Shown here: one piece after another, positions 1 through 6,384 of the stretch
Numbering within the stretch: position 1 is the first letter of the stretch
Layout: the number at the start of each line of letters is the position of its first letter
DNA from: Chitinispirillaceae bacterium
GTDB taxonomy: Bacteria; Fibrobacterota; Chitinivibrionia; Chitinivibrionales; Chitinispirillaceae
Length of the DNA: 17,725 bases
Reading direction: 5' to 3'
Assembly (NCBI GenBank): GCA_016932075.1
Contig: JAFGDP010000048.1
Location: 1 to 17,725, forward strand
Notes under the pieces: model-generated
What the model saw: the letters and a program-made list of their open reading frames with translations, nothing else
Databases searched by the model: none
Told to the model about the DNA's origin: nothing
Program-made: the position numbers and the translations under genes

Positions 1-203
1 CCGTCCTTGCGGCTGAACGCCTTGAGGCCCTCAAAACACGACTGGCCGTAATGCAGGCATGCGGCCGCGGCATGAAGGGGCAGGTGCGGGTCCGTGCAGG
101 TCGTGAGGTCATGCCACGAGCCGTTGCTGAAGTCCGCACGCAGGTAACAGGCGGTCTGCAGGTACTGAAATCCTATGTTTTTCCAATCCATGTTCAGGGC
201 CAT
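1..203 (-). CDS. ilvE: Branched-chain amino acid aminotransferase, N-terminal part (runs off window start)
   Basis: The first 67 codons of a class IV PLP-dependent aminotransferase. This enzyme transfers an amino group from glutamate to the keto acids of valine, leucine and isoleucine, the last step of the pathway encoded upstream. Visible are the N-terminal MDWKNIGFQYLQT segment and the family hallmark LHYGQSCFEGLKAF near residues 52-65, which match the start of known branched-chain aminotransferases. The ATG at 203 is preceded by GGAG nine bases upstream; an in-frame ATG at 191 is the alternative. It starts 44 bp after the cimA stop on the same strand, so it is very likely in the same operon. 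The catalytic lysine lies beyond the window. Family identity is secure; substrate choice (branched-chain rather than another class IV substrate) is supported by operon position. Confidence 0.9.
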   Translation of the reverse strand, partial: MALNMDWKNIGFQYLQTACYLRADFSNGSWHDLTTCTDPHLPLHAAAACLHYGQSCFEGLKAFSRKD

Positions 204-247
204 TCCTTGTTTCTCCAATCGCAACGTTGTTTTTCTGGTTTCGCCGG

Positions 248-1828
248 TCAGCCTTTTTGGTGCTGCTCCATCATCAATTTATACTTGAGGCTGTCGATAA
301 GCGCGAGCCATGACGCCTCGATAATATTGGTCGAAACGCCCACGGTCGCCCAGCGGGACTCGCCGTCCGATGATTCGATGAGCACGCGCACCTTGGCCTC
401 GGTGCCCTCGCGTCCATCGAGCACGCGCACCTTGAAATCCTCGAGCTTTACCTTGGCAAGGGAGGGGTAAAATTTGGTCAGCGCCTTGCGCAGCGCGTTG
501 TCGAGCGCATTTACCGGCCCGTCACCCTCGGCCGCGGTGTGTTCAATAATATCGTCCTCGCGCACCTTGATCGTCGCCTCGGAAAAAACGTTGCCGTTCT
601 CGCGTTTCTCCTCGATCACCCGGAACCCGAGCACCTCGAACGGCTCGGTGAAATGCCCGAGCTTTTTCCGCGCGAGCAGATCGAACGAACCTTCCGCCGC
701 CTCGTACTGATACCCGGCCGATTCCTGCTCCTTTATGTGCTGGAGGAGTTTCTTCACCCTCGGATCTTTTTTATCGATGCCCGGAAGCACCGCCTTGAGC
801 TTTTCGAGCATGGTTCCGGACCCGGCCTGGTGCGACAGCACGAAATGCCGCGCGTTCCCGACCGTTTCCGGCTGCACGTGTTCGAACGAGGCGCGCACCT
901 TGCGCACCGCGTCGGCATGCGCGCCGGCCTTGTGTGCAAAGGCAGCCTCGCCCACGTACGGCTGCGCCATGTCCGGAATGGTGTTGGCGATCTCGGCGAT
1001 GAAAACGGCTGCCGGCGTCAACATCCTGAGCTGCCGCTCCGCTACGAGCGGTATGTCGCGCTTGAGCTGAAGATTGGGTATGATGGTGCAGAGATTCGCG
1101 TTTCCGCACCGCTCGCCCATGCCGTTCATGGTCCCCTGCACCTGGTCCGCCCCCTCTAGAACGCCGAGGCACGACAGCGCGTCGGCGCACCCGGTGTCGT
1201 TATGCATATGAACGCCGATACGGCCTTTGAAACGGGCCCGCACGTACCGGAATATGGTCAGAAATTCGTCGGGCAAAAGACCGCCGTTCGTGTCACACAG
1301 GACAAGACAACCGGCGCCGGCGTCGCGTGCCGCATCGAGCGTCTTCAGCGCATACTCTGGATTGGCGCGGTAGCCGTCAAAGAAATGCTCCGCGTCGTAA
1401 ATCACCTCGTCCGTATGCTTTTTAAGATATGCCACGGTATCGCTGATCATGGCAAGGTTTTCCTGAAGCGACGTGCAGAGCACGCGCTCGACGTGCAGGT
1501 CCCAGCTCTTGCCGTACACCGTGATGGCCGGCGTGCCGCTCGATGCCACCATGGCGACAAACGGATCGGCAGAAACCTTGATCCCCGGACGTCGCGTGCT
1601 GCCGAATGCCGCGATTTTTGCCTTGATTCGGAGCTTTTTCACGCTGCGATAATACTCCGTATCAATGGTATTGGTCGGATTCGGCCAGCCGCCCTCGATG
1701 TAATGGATACCGATTTCGTCAAGCTTCTCGGTGATCCTGAGCTTGTCCGAAAGCGACAGGTGCACGCCAAGGCCCTGATTGCCGTCGCGCAGTGTCGTGT
1801 CGTAGAGACTGACGGTTCGATGTTTCAT
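248..1828 (-). CDS. cimA: (R)-citramalate synthase
   Basis: Condenses pyruvate with acetyl-CoA to give citramalate, the first step of the threonine-independent route to 2-ketobutyrate and isoleucine. The 526-residue protein starts with the DRE-TIM metallolyase motif YDTTLRDGNQG (residues 9-19), has IEGGWP at 44-49 (the form typical of the long citramalate synthases rather than the EAGFP of LeuA), the metal-binding HMHNDTG at 207-213 and GMGERCGNAN at 236-245. A LeuA-type allosteric dimer domain occupies roughly residues 395-526, with the glycine-rich GDGPVNALDNALRKAL segment. A purine-rich AGGAAGAGAAG precedes the ATG. It lies 71 bp downstream of leuB, whose product also acts in the citramalate route. 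A LeuA duplicate is the main alternative, but LeuA is separately encoded in this operon and the motifs differ. Confidence 0.93.
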   Translation of the reverse strand: MKHRTVSLYDTTLRDGNQGLGVHLSLSDKLRITEKLDEIGIHYIEGGWPNPTNTIDTEYYRSVKKLRIKAKIAAFGSTRRPGIKVSADPFVAMVASSGTPAITVYGKSWDLHVERVLCTSLQENLAMISDTVAYLKKHTDEVIYDAEHFFDGYRANPEYALKTLDAARDAGAGCLVLCDTNGGLLPDEFLTIFRYVRARFKGRIGVHMHNDTGCADALSCLGVLEGADQVQGTMNGMGERCGNANLCTIIPNLQLKRDIPLVAERQLRMLTPAAVFIAEIANTIPDMAQPYVGEAAFAHKAGAHADAVRKVRASFEHVQPETVGNARHFVLSHQAGSGTMLEKLKAVLPGIDKKDPRVKKLLQHIKEQESAGYQYEAAEGSFDLLARKKLGHFTEPFEVLGFRVIEEKRENGNVFSEATIKVREDDIIEHTAAEGDGPVNALDNALRKALTKFYPSLAKVKLEDFKVRVLDGREGTEAKVRVLIESSDGESRWATVGVSTNIIEASWLALIDSLKYKLMMEQHQKG

Positions 1829-1857
1829 GGTTCTTCTCTTCCTGACACGAAATGGCT

Positions 1858-1876
1858 GGATGACCCCGCCCTTACC
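1858..1876 (-). repeat. Short intergenic repeat, copy 1 (upstream of cimA)
   Basis: The mRNA-sense sequence GGTAAGGGCGGGGTCATCC lies in the leuB-cimA gap, ending 29 bp before the cimA ATG. The same sequence, with a six-base GGGCGG-type expansion in the middle, occurs just upstream of leuA at 4639-4663. No copy was seen in the other gaps of the operon. It may be a dispersed REP-like unit or a shared control element; its function is not known. Confidence 0.5.
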
Positions 1877-1899
1877 GTCCGGCCCGTACGTGCCCGCCT

Positions 1900-2970
1900 T
1901 TACGCCTTCGTGATCAGGGAGGCGACCAGGTCGCCCACCTGCGTGGTGCTCATGCCCATGCGTCCGGCCGACAGGCTTTTAATCCGGCCCGTTGCCAGCG
2001 CATCGTGCACTGCCTTGTCAATCGCATCCGCCGCCTTCTGCTCGCCCAGGGCTTCGAGCATCATGCCGCCCGCGCATATGGCGGCAAGCGGATTGATCAC
2101 GTTCTGCCCCGTGTATTTGGGCGCGCTGCCGCCGATGGGTTCGAACATGGACACTCCCTGGGGATTGATGTTGCCGCCGGCGGCGATACCCATTCCGCCC
2201 TGGATCATGGCGCCGAGATCCGTAATGATGTCGCCGAACAGATTTTCGGTCACGATCACGTCATAGTACTCGGGACTCTTGACCATCCACATGGTGCACG
2301 CATCAACGTGGTTGTAATCCTGTTTGATGTCGCCGAATTCCCGGTCGCCGATCTCCTTGTGGACGCGCACCCAGAGGTCACCCGCATGGGTCAGCACGTT
2401 GCATTTATGAACCAGCGTGCAGAGCTTTTTCCGGTTCCGCTTCCGTGTGTACTCATAGGCATAACGCACGCACCGTTCCACGACCGGACGCGAGTATACC
2501 ATCACCTGCGTCGCGATTTCGCCCGGCGCACCTTTCATGGCCACGCCACCGATACCGGTATAAATGCCCCCGGTGTTCTCGCGAACCACCACGAAATCGA
2601 TATGCTCGGGACCCTTGTCCCGAAGCGGCGTTTCGACGTTGGGATACAGCTTTACCGGACGGAGGTTGATATACTGATCAAGCGCGAACCGCGCCTTGAG
2701 CAGGATGCCGAGCTCGAGGATGCCGGGTTTCACGTCCGGGTGCCCGATGGCGCCCAAGAATATCGCATCGTGCCGTTTGAGCTCCTCCAGGGCGGTGTCG
2801 GGAAGGGTCTCGCCGGTGCGCATGTAACGTTCCCCGCCGAAATCGTAGTTGACATAGTTGAACGAGAGGGCGTGCGTTGTACCGGCGGCGTCAAGCACTT
2901 TCACGCCTTCGGCAAGCACTTCGGGGCCGGTGCCGTCACCGGGCATCAGAGCGATGTTGTAGGTTTTCAT
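1900..2970 (-). CDS. leuB: 3-isopropylmalate dehydrogenase
   Basis: Oxidatively decarboxylates 3-isopropylmalate to 2-ketoisocaproate for leucine; the same enzyme usually handles the beta-methylmalate of the citramalate route, which fits cimA lying next to it. The 356-residue protein has the full length of the beta-decarboxylating dehydrogenase family. Visible are PGDGTGPEV (10-18), substrate arginines in LKARFALDQYINLRP (R94, R104) and VVRENTGG (R130), a lysine in HKCNVL (K189), the metal-binding aspartates in D223 and FGDIITDLGAM (D247, D251), and EPIGGSAPKYTG near 277-288. The last has Gly where many LeuB proteins have His in HGSAP; this form is, to my knowledge, typical of a LeuB subgroup found in several phyla and not a defect. 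AAGGAAG precedes the ATG. An isocitrate or tartrate dehydrogenase is unlikely in this operon. Confidence 0.93.
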   Translation of the reverse strand: MKTYNIALMPGDGTGPEVLAEGVKVLDAAGTTHALSFNYVNYDFGGERYMRTGETLPDTALEELKRHDAIFLGAIGHPDVKPGILELGILLKARFALDQYINLRPVKLYPNVETPLRDKGPEHIDFVVVRENTGGIYTGIGGVAMKGAPGEIATQVMVYSRPVVERCVRYAYEYTRKRNRKKLCTLVHKCNVLTHAGDLWVRVHKEIGDREFGDIKQDYNHVDACTMWMVKSPEYYDVIVTENLFGDIITDLGAMIQGGMGIAAGGNINPQGVSMFEPIGGSAPKYTGQNVINPLAAICAGGMMLEALGEQKAADAIDKAVHDALATGRIKSLSAGRMGMSTTQVGDLVASLITKA

Positions 2971-2993
2971 ATTCTTCCTTTTTCCGTTTAGGT

Positions 2994-3066
2994 GAATCCA
3001 GCAAGCCGGAATTCAAAAGAAAATCCACCGTTTCATTTCATTCTTGTTTCTCCGGCTACTGGATTC
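2994..3066 (-). repeat. Imperfect inverted repeat in the leuA-leuB gap
   Basis: The arms GAATCCAGCAAGCCGGA (2994-3010) and TCCGGCTACTGGATTC (3051-3066) are complementary apart from a small bulge at the centre, with a 40-base loop. It fills most of the 108 bp between leuA and leuB, and ends 23 bp upstream of the leuB start. There is no T-run after it, so it does not look like an intrinsic terminator. It could be an mRNA-stabilising or processing hairpin, or a degenerate REP-like repeat. Confidence 0.6.
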
Positions 3067-3078
3067 TGACTTCTTTTG

Positions 3079-4620
3079 TTATTTCGGCAATCTGCGCTTG
3101 AATTTCTTCATCCTCGCGATTTTGTTGATAATATCCATATAGGCAAGCGCCGATGCTTCCACGATGTCGGTCGACGTGCCGCTGCCGATAAACACCCCTT
3201 CAGGCGCCCTGCCGACGATCATGACGCGGCCCTGCGCTTCGCGACCCTCGGTGACGGCCTCGAGGTGGTAATTATCGATCGTGATATCGTATCCCACAAT
3301 CCGGTCGATCGCCTTGGTCGCCGCATCGACCGCGCCGTCACCGGTCGCCGCCTCCTGCTTGACCTTGCCGTCGACGGCAATACGCGCCGTCGCGGTCGGC
3401 ACCGTGCCGCGTCCGCTTGACACATTAAGATAGACAAGCGCGTACCGGTCGGCAAGCTCGTTATCGTCCTTTGATTCCATGAGGGCGATAAGGTCGTCGT
3501 CGAACACCGATCCTGTTTTATCGGCAAGGGCGATAAACCGCCGGTAAAAATCATCCATCTCAAAATCGCCTTCACGGTATCCCAGCGATAGCAGCCTCGA
3601 TTTGACCATGTGGCTGCCGCTCCGGCTCGTCAGGTTCATCCGGTTGGCCTTGAGCCCCACCGACTCCGGCGTCATGATCTCATAGGTCTTCGCCGCCTTG
3701 AGCACGCCATCCTGGTGAATGCCTGACGAGTGCGCGAACGCGTTCGCGCCGACAATCGCCTTGTTCGGCTGCACCATGACGTTGCAGATCTCGCGAACCA
3801 GCTTGCTTGTGTTCATGATCTCCTTCGTGTCCACGCCCGTGTAAAGCCCATTGAAGAGATCCTGCCGGACCTTCAAAGCCATGACCACCTCCTCAAGGGC
3901 GGCGTTTCCGGCCCGCTCGCCAAGGCCGTTCACCGCGCATTCGATCTGCCGCGCGCCATGGGACACGGCGGTGAGCGAATTTGCCGTCGCCATGCCCAGG
4001 TCATTATGGCAGTGCACTGAAACGATCGCCTTGTCGATATTCGGCACGCGGTCAAACAGATTGTCGAATATGACGGCAAAGTGCTCCGGCGTCGTATACC
4101 CGACCGTGTCGGGAATGTTGACCGTGTTCGCGCCGCTCGCAATCGCCGCTTCCACCACACGACATAAAAAATCGATGCCGGTCCTGCCCGCATCCTCGGG
4201 AGAAAACTCCACATCATCGCAATGGCGTCTGGCCAGCCTGACGCAATAGCGTACCATATCGAGCACATCTTTTTCCGATTTGCGAAGCTTCTTTTCGATA
4301 TGGATCGCCGACGTGCCGACGAACGTGTGAATACGCGGCCTGCGCGCCGGTTTTACCGCCTTTGCACAGGTCAGGATATCCTTATCGACAAGACGCGCCA
4401 GACCGCAGATCACCGGTCCTTCGACCTCGCGTGCAATCGTTGCAACCGACTCGAAATCGCCGGGAGATGAGATCGGAAAACCTGCCTCGATAATATCTAC
4501 TTTAAGCCTCGCAAGTTGACGAGCGATCCGCACCTTTTGACGCACCGAAAGACTTGAAGACAATGCCTGCTCGCCGTCGCGAAGGGTCGTATCGAATATG
4601 ACGATTTTCTCTTTTTTCAT
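3079..4620 (-). CDS. leuA: 2-isopropylmalate synthase
   Basis: Condenses acetyl-CoA with 2-ketoisovalerate, the committed step of leucine synthesis. The 513-residue length matches the LeuA type 1 family. Motifs in order: FDTTLRDGEQ (9-18), IEAGFPISSPGDFE (44-57), the metal-binding HCHNDLGMATANS (203-215), NGLGERAGNAALEE (231-244) and SSGIHQDGVLK (298-308). The C-terminal regulatory domain runs from about residue 390 to the end and includes GDGAVDAATKAIDRI, the region through which leucine normally inhibits the enzyme. The ATG at 4620 follows AGAGGATGT, with the AGAGGA core about five bases away. A GC-rich hairpin sits directly upstream of this ribosome binding site. The gene is separated from ilvC by 78 bp and from leuB by 108 bp on the same strand. 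Confidence 0.95.
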   Translation of the reverse strand: MKKEKIVIFDTTLRDGEQALSSSLSVRQKVRIARQLARLKVDIIEAGFPISSPGDFESVATIAREVEGPVICGLARLVDKDILTCAKAVKPARRPRIHTFVGTSAIHIEKKLRKSEKDVLDMVRYCVRLARRHCDDVEFSPEDAGRTGIDFLCRVVEAAIASGANTVNIPDTVGYTTPEHFAVIFDNLFDRVPNIDKAIVSVHCHNDLGMATANSLTAVSHGARQIECAVNGLGERAGNAALEEVVMALKVRQDLFNGLYTGVDTKEIMNTSKLVREICNVMVQPNKAIVGANAFAHSSGIHQDGVLKAAKTYEIMTPESVGLKANRMNLTSRSGSHMVKSRLLSLGYREGDFEMDDFYRRFIALADKTGSVFDDDLIALMESKDDNELADRYALVYLNVSSGRGTVPTATARIAVDGKVKQEAATGDGAVDAATKAIDRIVGYDITIDNYHLEAVTEGREAQGRVMIVGRAPEGVFIGSGTSTDIVEASALAYMDIINKIARMKKFKRRLPK

Positions 4621-4633
4621 ACATCCTCTATAC

Positions 4634-4690
4634 GGGCGGGATGACCCCGCCCCCGCCCTTACCTCCCCGATCCCGCAGCCGGCATCGGGG
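4634..4690 (-). promoter_or_regulatory. Two consecutive GC-rich hairpins in the ilvC-leuA gap
   Basis: One potential stem pairs ACCTCCCCGAT-side bases 4665-4671 (CCCCGAT) with 4684-4690 (ATCGGGG) around a 12-base loop. The second pairs GGGCGGG at 4634-4640 with CCCGCCC at 4646-4652 around a five-base loop, immediately upstream of the leuA ribosome binding site. Together they take up most of the 78-bp gap. Neither is followed by a T-run on the minus strand. They may influence leuA translation, mRNA processing or stability; nothing here proves a specific role. Confidence 0.45.
4639..4663 (-). repeat. Short intergenic repeat, copy 2 (upstream of leuA)
   Basis: In mRNA sense this reads GGTAAGGGCGGG, then a six-base insertion, then GTCATCC, matching the 19-base copy upstream of cimA. 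It ends 18 bp before the leuA ATG and its 3' part forms one arm and the loop of the hairpin there. Both copies precede genes for acetyl-CoA condensing enzymes of the same superfamily. Confidence 0.5.
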
Positions 4691-4698
4691 TGATGAGG

Positions 4699-5799
4699 TC
4701 AGTTTTTATCCCGGCCACCGATCCCCTTGACGCCCTTGGAAATGATTTTTGCTTTCTCCTTGGGACGCAGCGCGCGCACGGCGGCGCCCGTTTGCCACAT
4801 TTCCGAATCGTGAATTTCCGCAAGCTTTTTCGCCAGGTACTGCTGATAGTTGCGGCCGCCGCAGTCGCGGATCACTTCCCTGGTTTCCTGTCCGATCTTC
4901 ACCGATTTGTAAAGTTTTTCAAACACCGGCAGTGTTGCCTTGCGGAAGATCGGCCGCCATTTCAGTGCGCCGTGCTGCGCGGTCGCCGAGCAGTTCGAGT
5001 ACATCCAGTCCATCCCGTTCTCATCCACCAGCCTGATCAGGCTCTGGGTGAGCTCTTCGACCGTCTCGTTAAAGGCTTCGGACGGGTTGTGCCCGTTTTT
5101 GCGCAGCACATCATACTGCGCCTGCATGACTCCGGCCAGCGCTCCCATGAGCACGCCACGCTCGCCGGTCAGGTCGCTGTATACCTCTTCCTGGAAGGTC
5201 GTCGGGAAGAGATAGCCGGACCCGATCGCGATGCCTAGTGCAAGGCAGCGCTCTTCGGCACGGCCCGTTGCGTCCTGAAAAACGGCGTAACTCGAGTTGA
5301 TGCCCGCGCCCGAAAGGAAGTTTCTGCGGACGTTGAGGCCCGAGCCCTTCGGCGCGACCATGATTACATCGACGTTTTCCGGCGGGATCACACCGGTCTG
5401 CTCTTTATACACGATGGAAAAACCGTGCGAAAAATAGAGCGCATCGCCGGGCGTGAGCCGCTTTTTGATCGTCGGCCAAACCTTGCGCTGGGCGGCATCG
5501 GAAACGAGCATCTGTATGATCGTACCTTTCTGAACAGCCTCTTCGATAGCAAAGAGCGTTTTTCCCGGAACCCATCCGTCCCGGACCGCCCGGTCCCAGT
5601 CTTTTTTATACTCCCTGGCCTGGCCGATGATCACGTTAATGCCGTTATCCTTCATGTTGAGGGCCTGGGCGGGTCCCTGCACGCCGTATCCAATGACCGC
5701 GACGACCTCCTTTTTCAGAACCGTGCGGGCCTTTTGCAGCGTGAACTCCTTGCGCGTGACGACCCGCTCCTTGACTCCGCCAAAATCGATCACTGCCAT
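4699..5799 (-). CDS. ilvC: Ketol-acid reductoisomerase, class I, Bacteroidetes/fungal type
   Basis: Converts acetolactate or acetohydroxybutyrate to the dihydroxy acids of valine and isoleucine synthesis, using NAD(P)H and magnesium. The 366-residue protein has the Rossmann motif GYGVQG (37-42), SHGF with catalytic H125, VAPKGSG with K151, the metal ligands in YSDLTGERG (D209, E213), the second pair in FNETVEELTQS (E245, E249) and S271 in CSATAQ. The overall wording (GYGVQGPAQALN, DGWVPGK, MDWMYSNCSATAQ, MWQTGAAVRALRP) follows Bacteroidetes and yeast Ilv5 proteins rather than the usual short bacterial form, which has about 330 residues. A strong AAAGGAG sits upstream of the ATG. It follows ilvN by 102 bp and precedes leuA by 78 bp. 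NADPH or NADH preference cannot be settled from the GQAREYKKDW loop. Confidence 0.95.
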   Translation of the reverse strand: MAVIDFGGVKERVVTRKEFTLQKARTVLKKEVVAVIGYGVQGPAQALNMKDNGINVIIGQAREYKKDWDRAVRDGWVPGKTLFAIEEAVQKGTIIQMLVSDAAQRKVWPTIKKRLTPGDALYFSHGFSIVYKEQTGVIPPENVDVIMVAPKGSGLNVRRNFLSGAGINSSYAVFQDATGRAEERCLALGIAIGSGYLFPTTFQEEVYSDLTGERGVLMGALAGVMQAQYDVLRKNGHNPSEAFNETVEELTQSLIRLVDENGMDWMYSNCSATAQHGALKWRPIFRKATLPVFEKLYKSVKIGQETREVIRDCGGRNYQQYLAKKLAEIHDSEMWQTGAAVRALRPKEKAKIISKGVKGIGGRDKN

Positions 5800-5901
5800 A
5801 GCGTCTCCTTTATTTAATTTGTAAGATGCCGAAATTCTCCAACGTTACCTTTTTTCAGTTGGCAGTTCAACGCCGACCTGCAATCTGACACCTGAAAACC
5901 G

Positions 5902-6384
5902 CTAACTTTTTGGTTGCGCAATTGCCACTGCTCCCGACCGCACCAGCTCTCGCACGCCAAACGGTCGCATAATGGCGATAAAATCCTCAACCGTACCGCT
6001 TGGCCCGGCGAGCTCCACCACCATCGATTTCTGCGCAACGCTCACAATCCTCGCCTTGAAGATGTCGCACAGATCGATTATTTCGTGGCGGTTCGAACGT
6101 GACGTATCGATCCGTATGAGAAGAAGCTCCCGTTCGATAATCGGCTGATCGATAAAATCGATCACTTTTATAACGTCGATGAGCTTGTTGAGCTGCTTGA
6201 CAATCTGCTCCAAAATCTCCTCGTCGCCCGCAACCACAATGGTCATCCGCGAGACCGACGCGTCTTCGGTCTCGGCCACGGTCAGGCTTGAAATGTTATA
6301 CCCCCTGCCGGAAAACAGGTTGGCAATACGGGAAAGCGCGCCATGACGGTTTTCAACCAGAAGCGAGAGTATATGTGTGCTCAT
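5902..6384 (-). CDS. ilvN: Acetolactate synthase small (regulatory) subunit
   Basis: Regulatory partner of IlvB; it activates the catalytic subunit and normally confers feedback inhibition by valine. The 160-residue protein opens with an ACT domain, HILSLLVENRHGALSRIANL, followed by FSGRGYNISSLTVAETED, and carries the usual second domain with ELLLIRID and VVELAG. The length fits the family (about 160-170). I chose the ATG at 6384 because GGAGG stands about five bases before it; a TTG one codon upstream is too close to that site. The start overlaps the ilvB stop codon by one base (TGATG), which indicates translational coupling and equal subunit supply. Confidence 0.95.
   Translation of the reverse strand: MSTHILSLLVENRHGALSRIANLFSGRGYNISSLTVAETEDASVSRMTIVVAGDEEILEQIVKQLNKLIDVIKVIDFIDQPIIERELLLIRIDTSRSNRHEIIDLCDIFKARIVSVAQKSMVVELAGPSGTVEDFIAIMRPFGVRELVRSGAVAIAQPKS

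Noticed and set aside
539..1159. Long plus-strand ORFs opposite cimA, leuB, leuA and ilvC
   Set aside because: They are antisense shadows of strongly conserved genes, without ribosome binding sites or recognisable domains.
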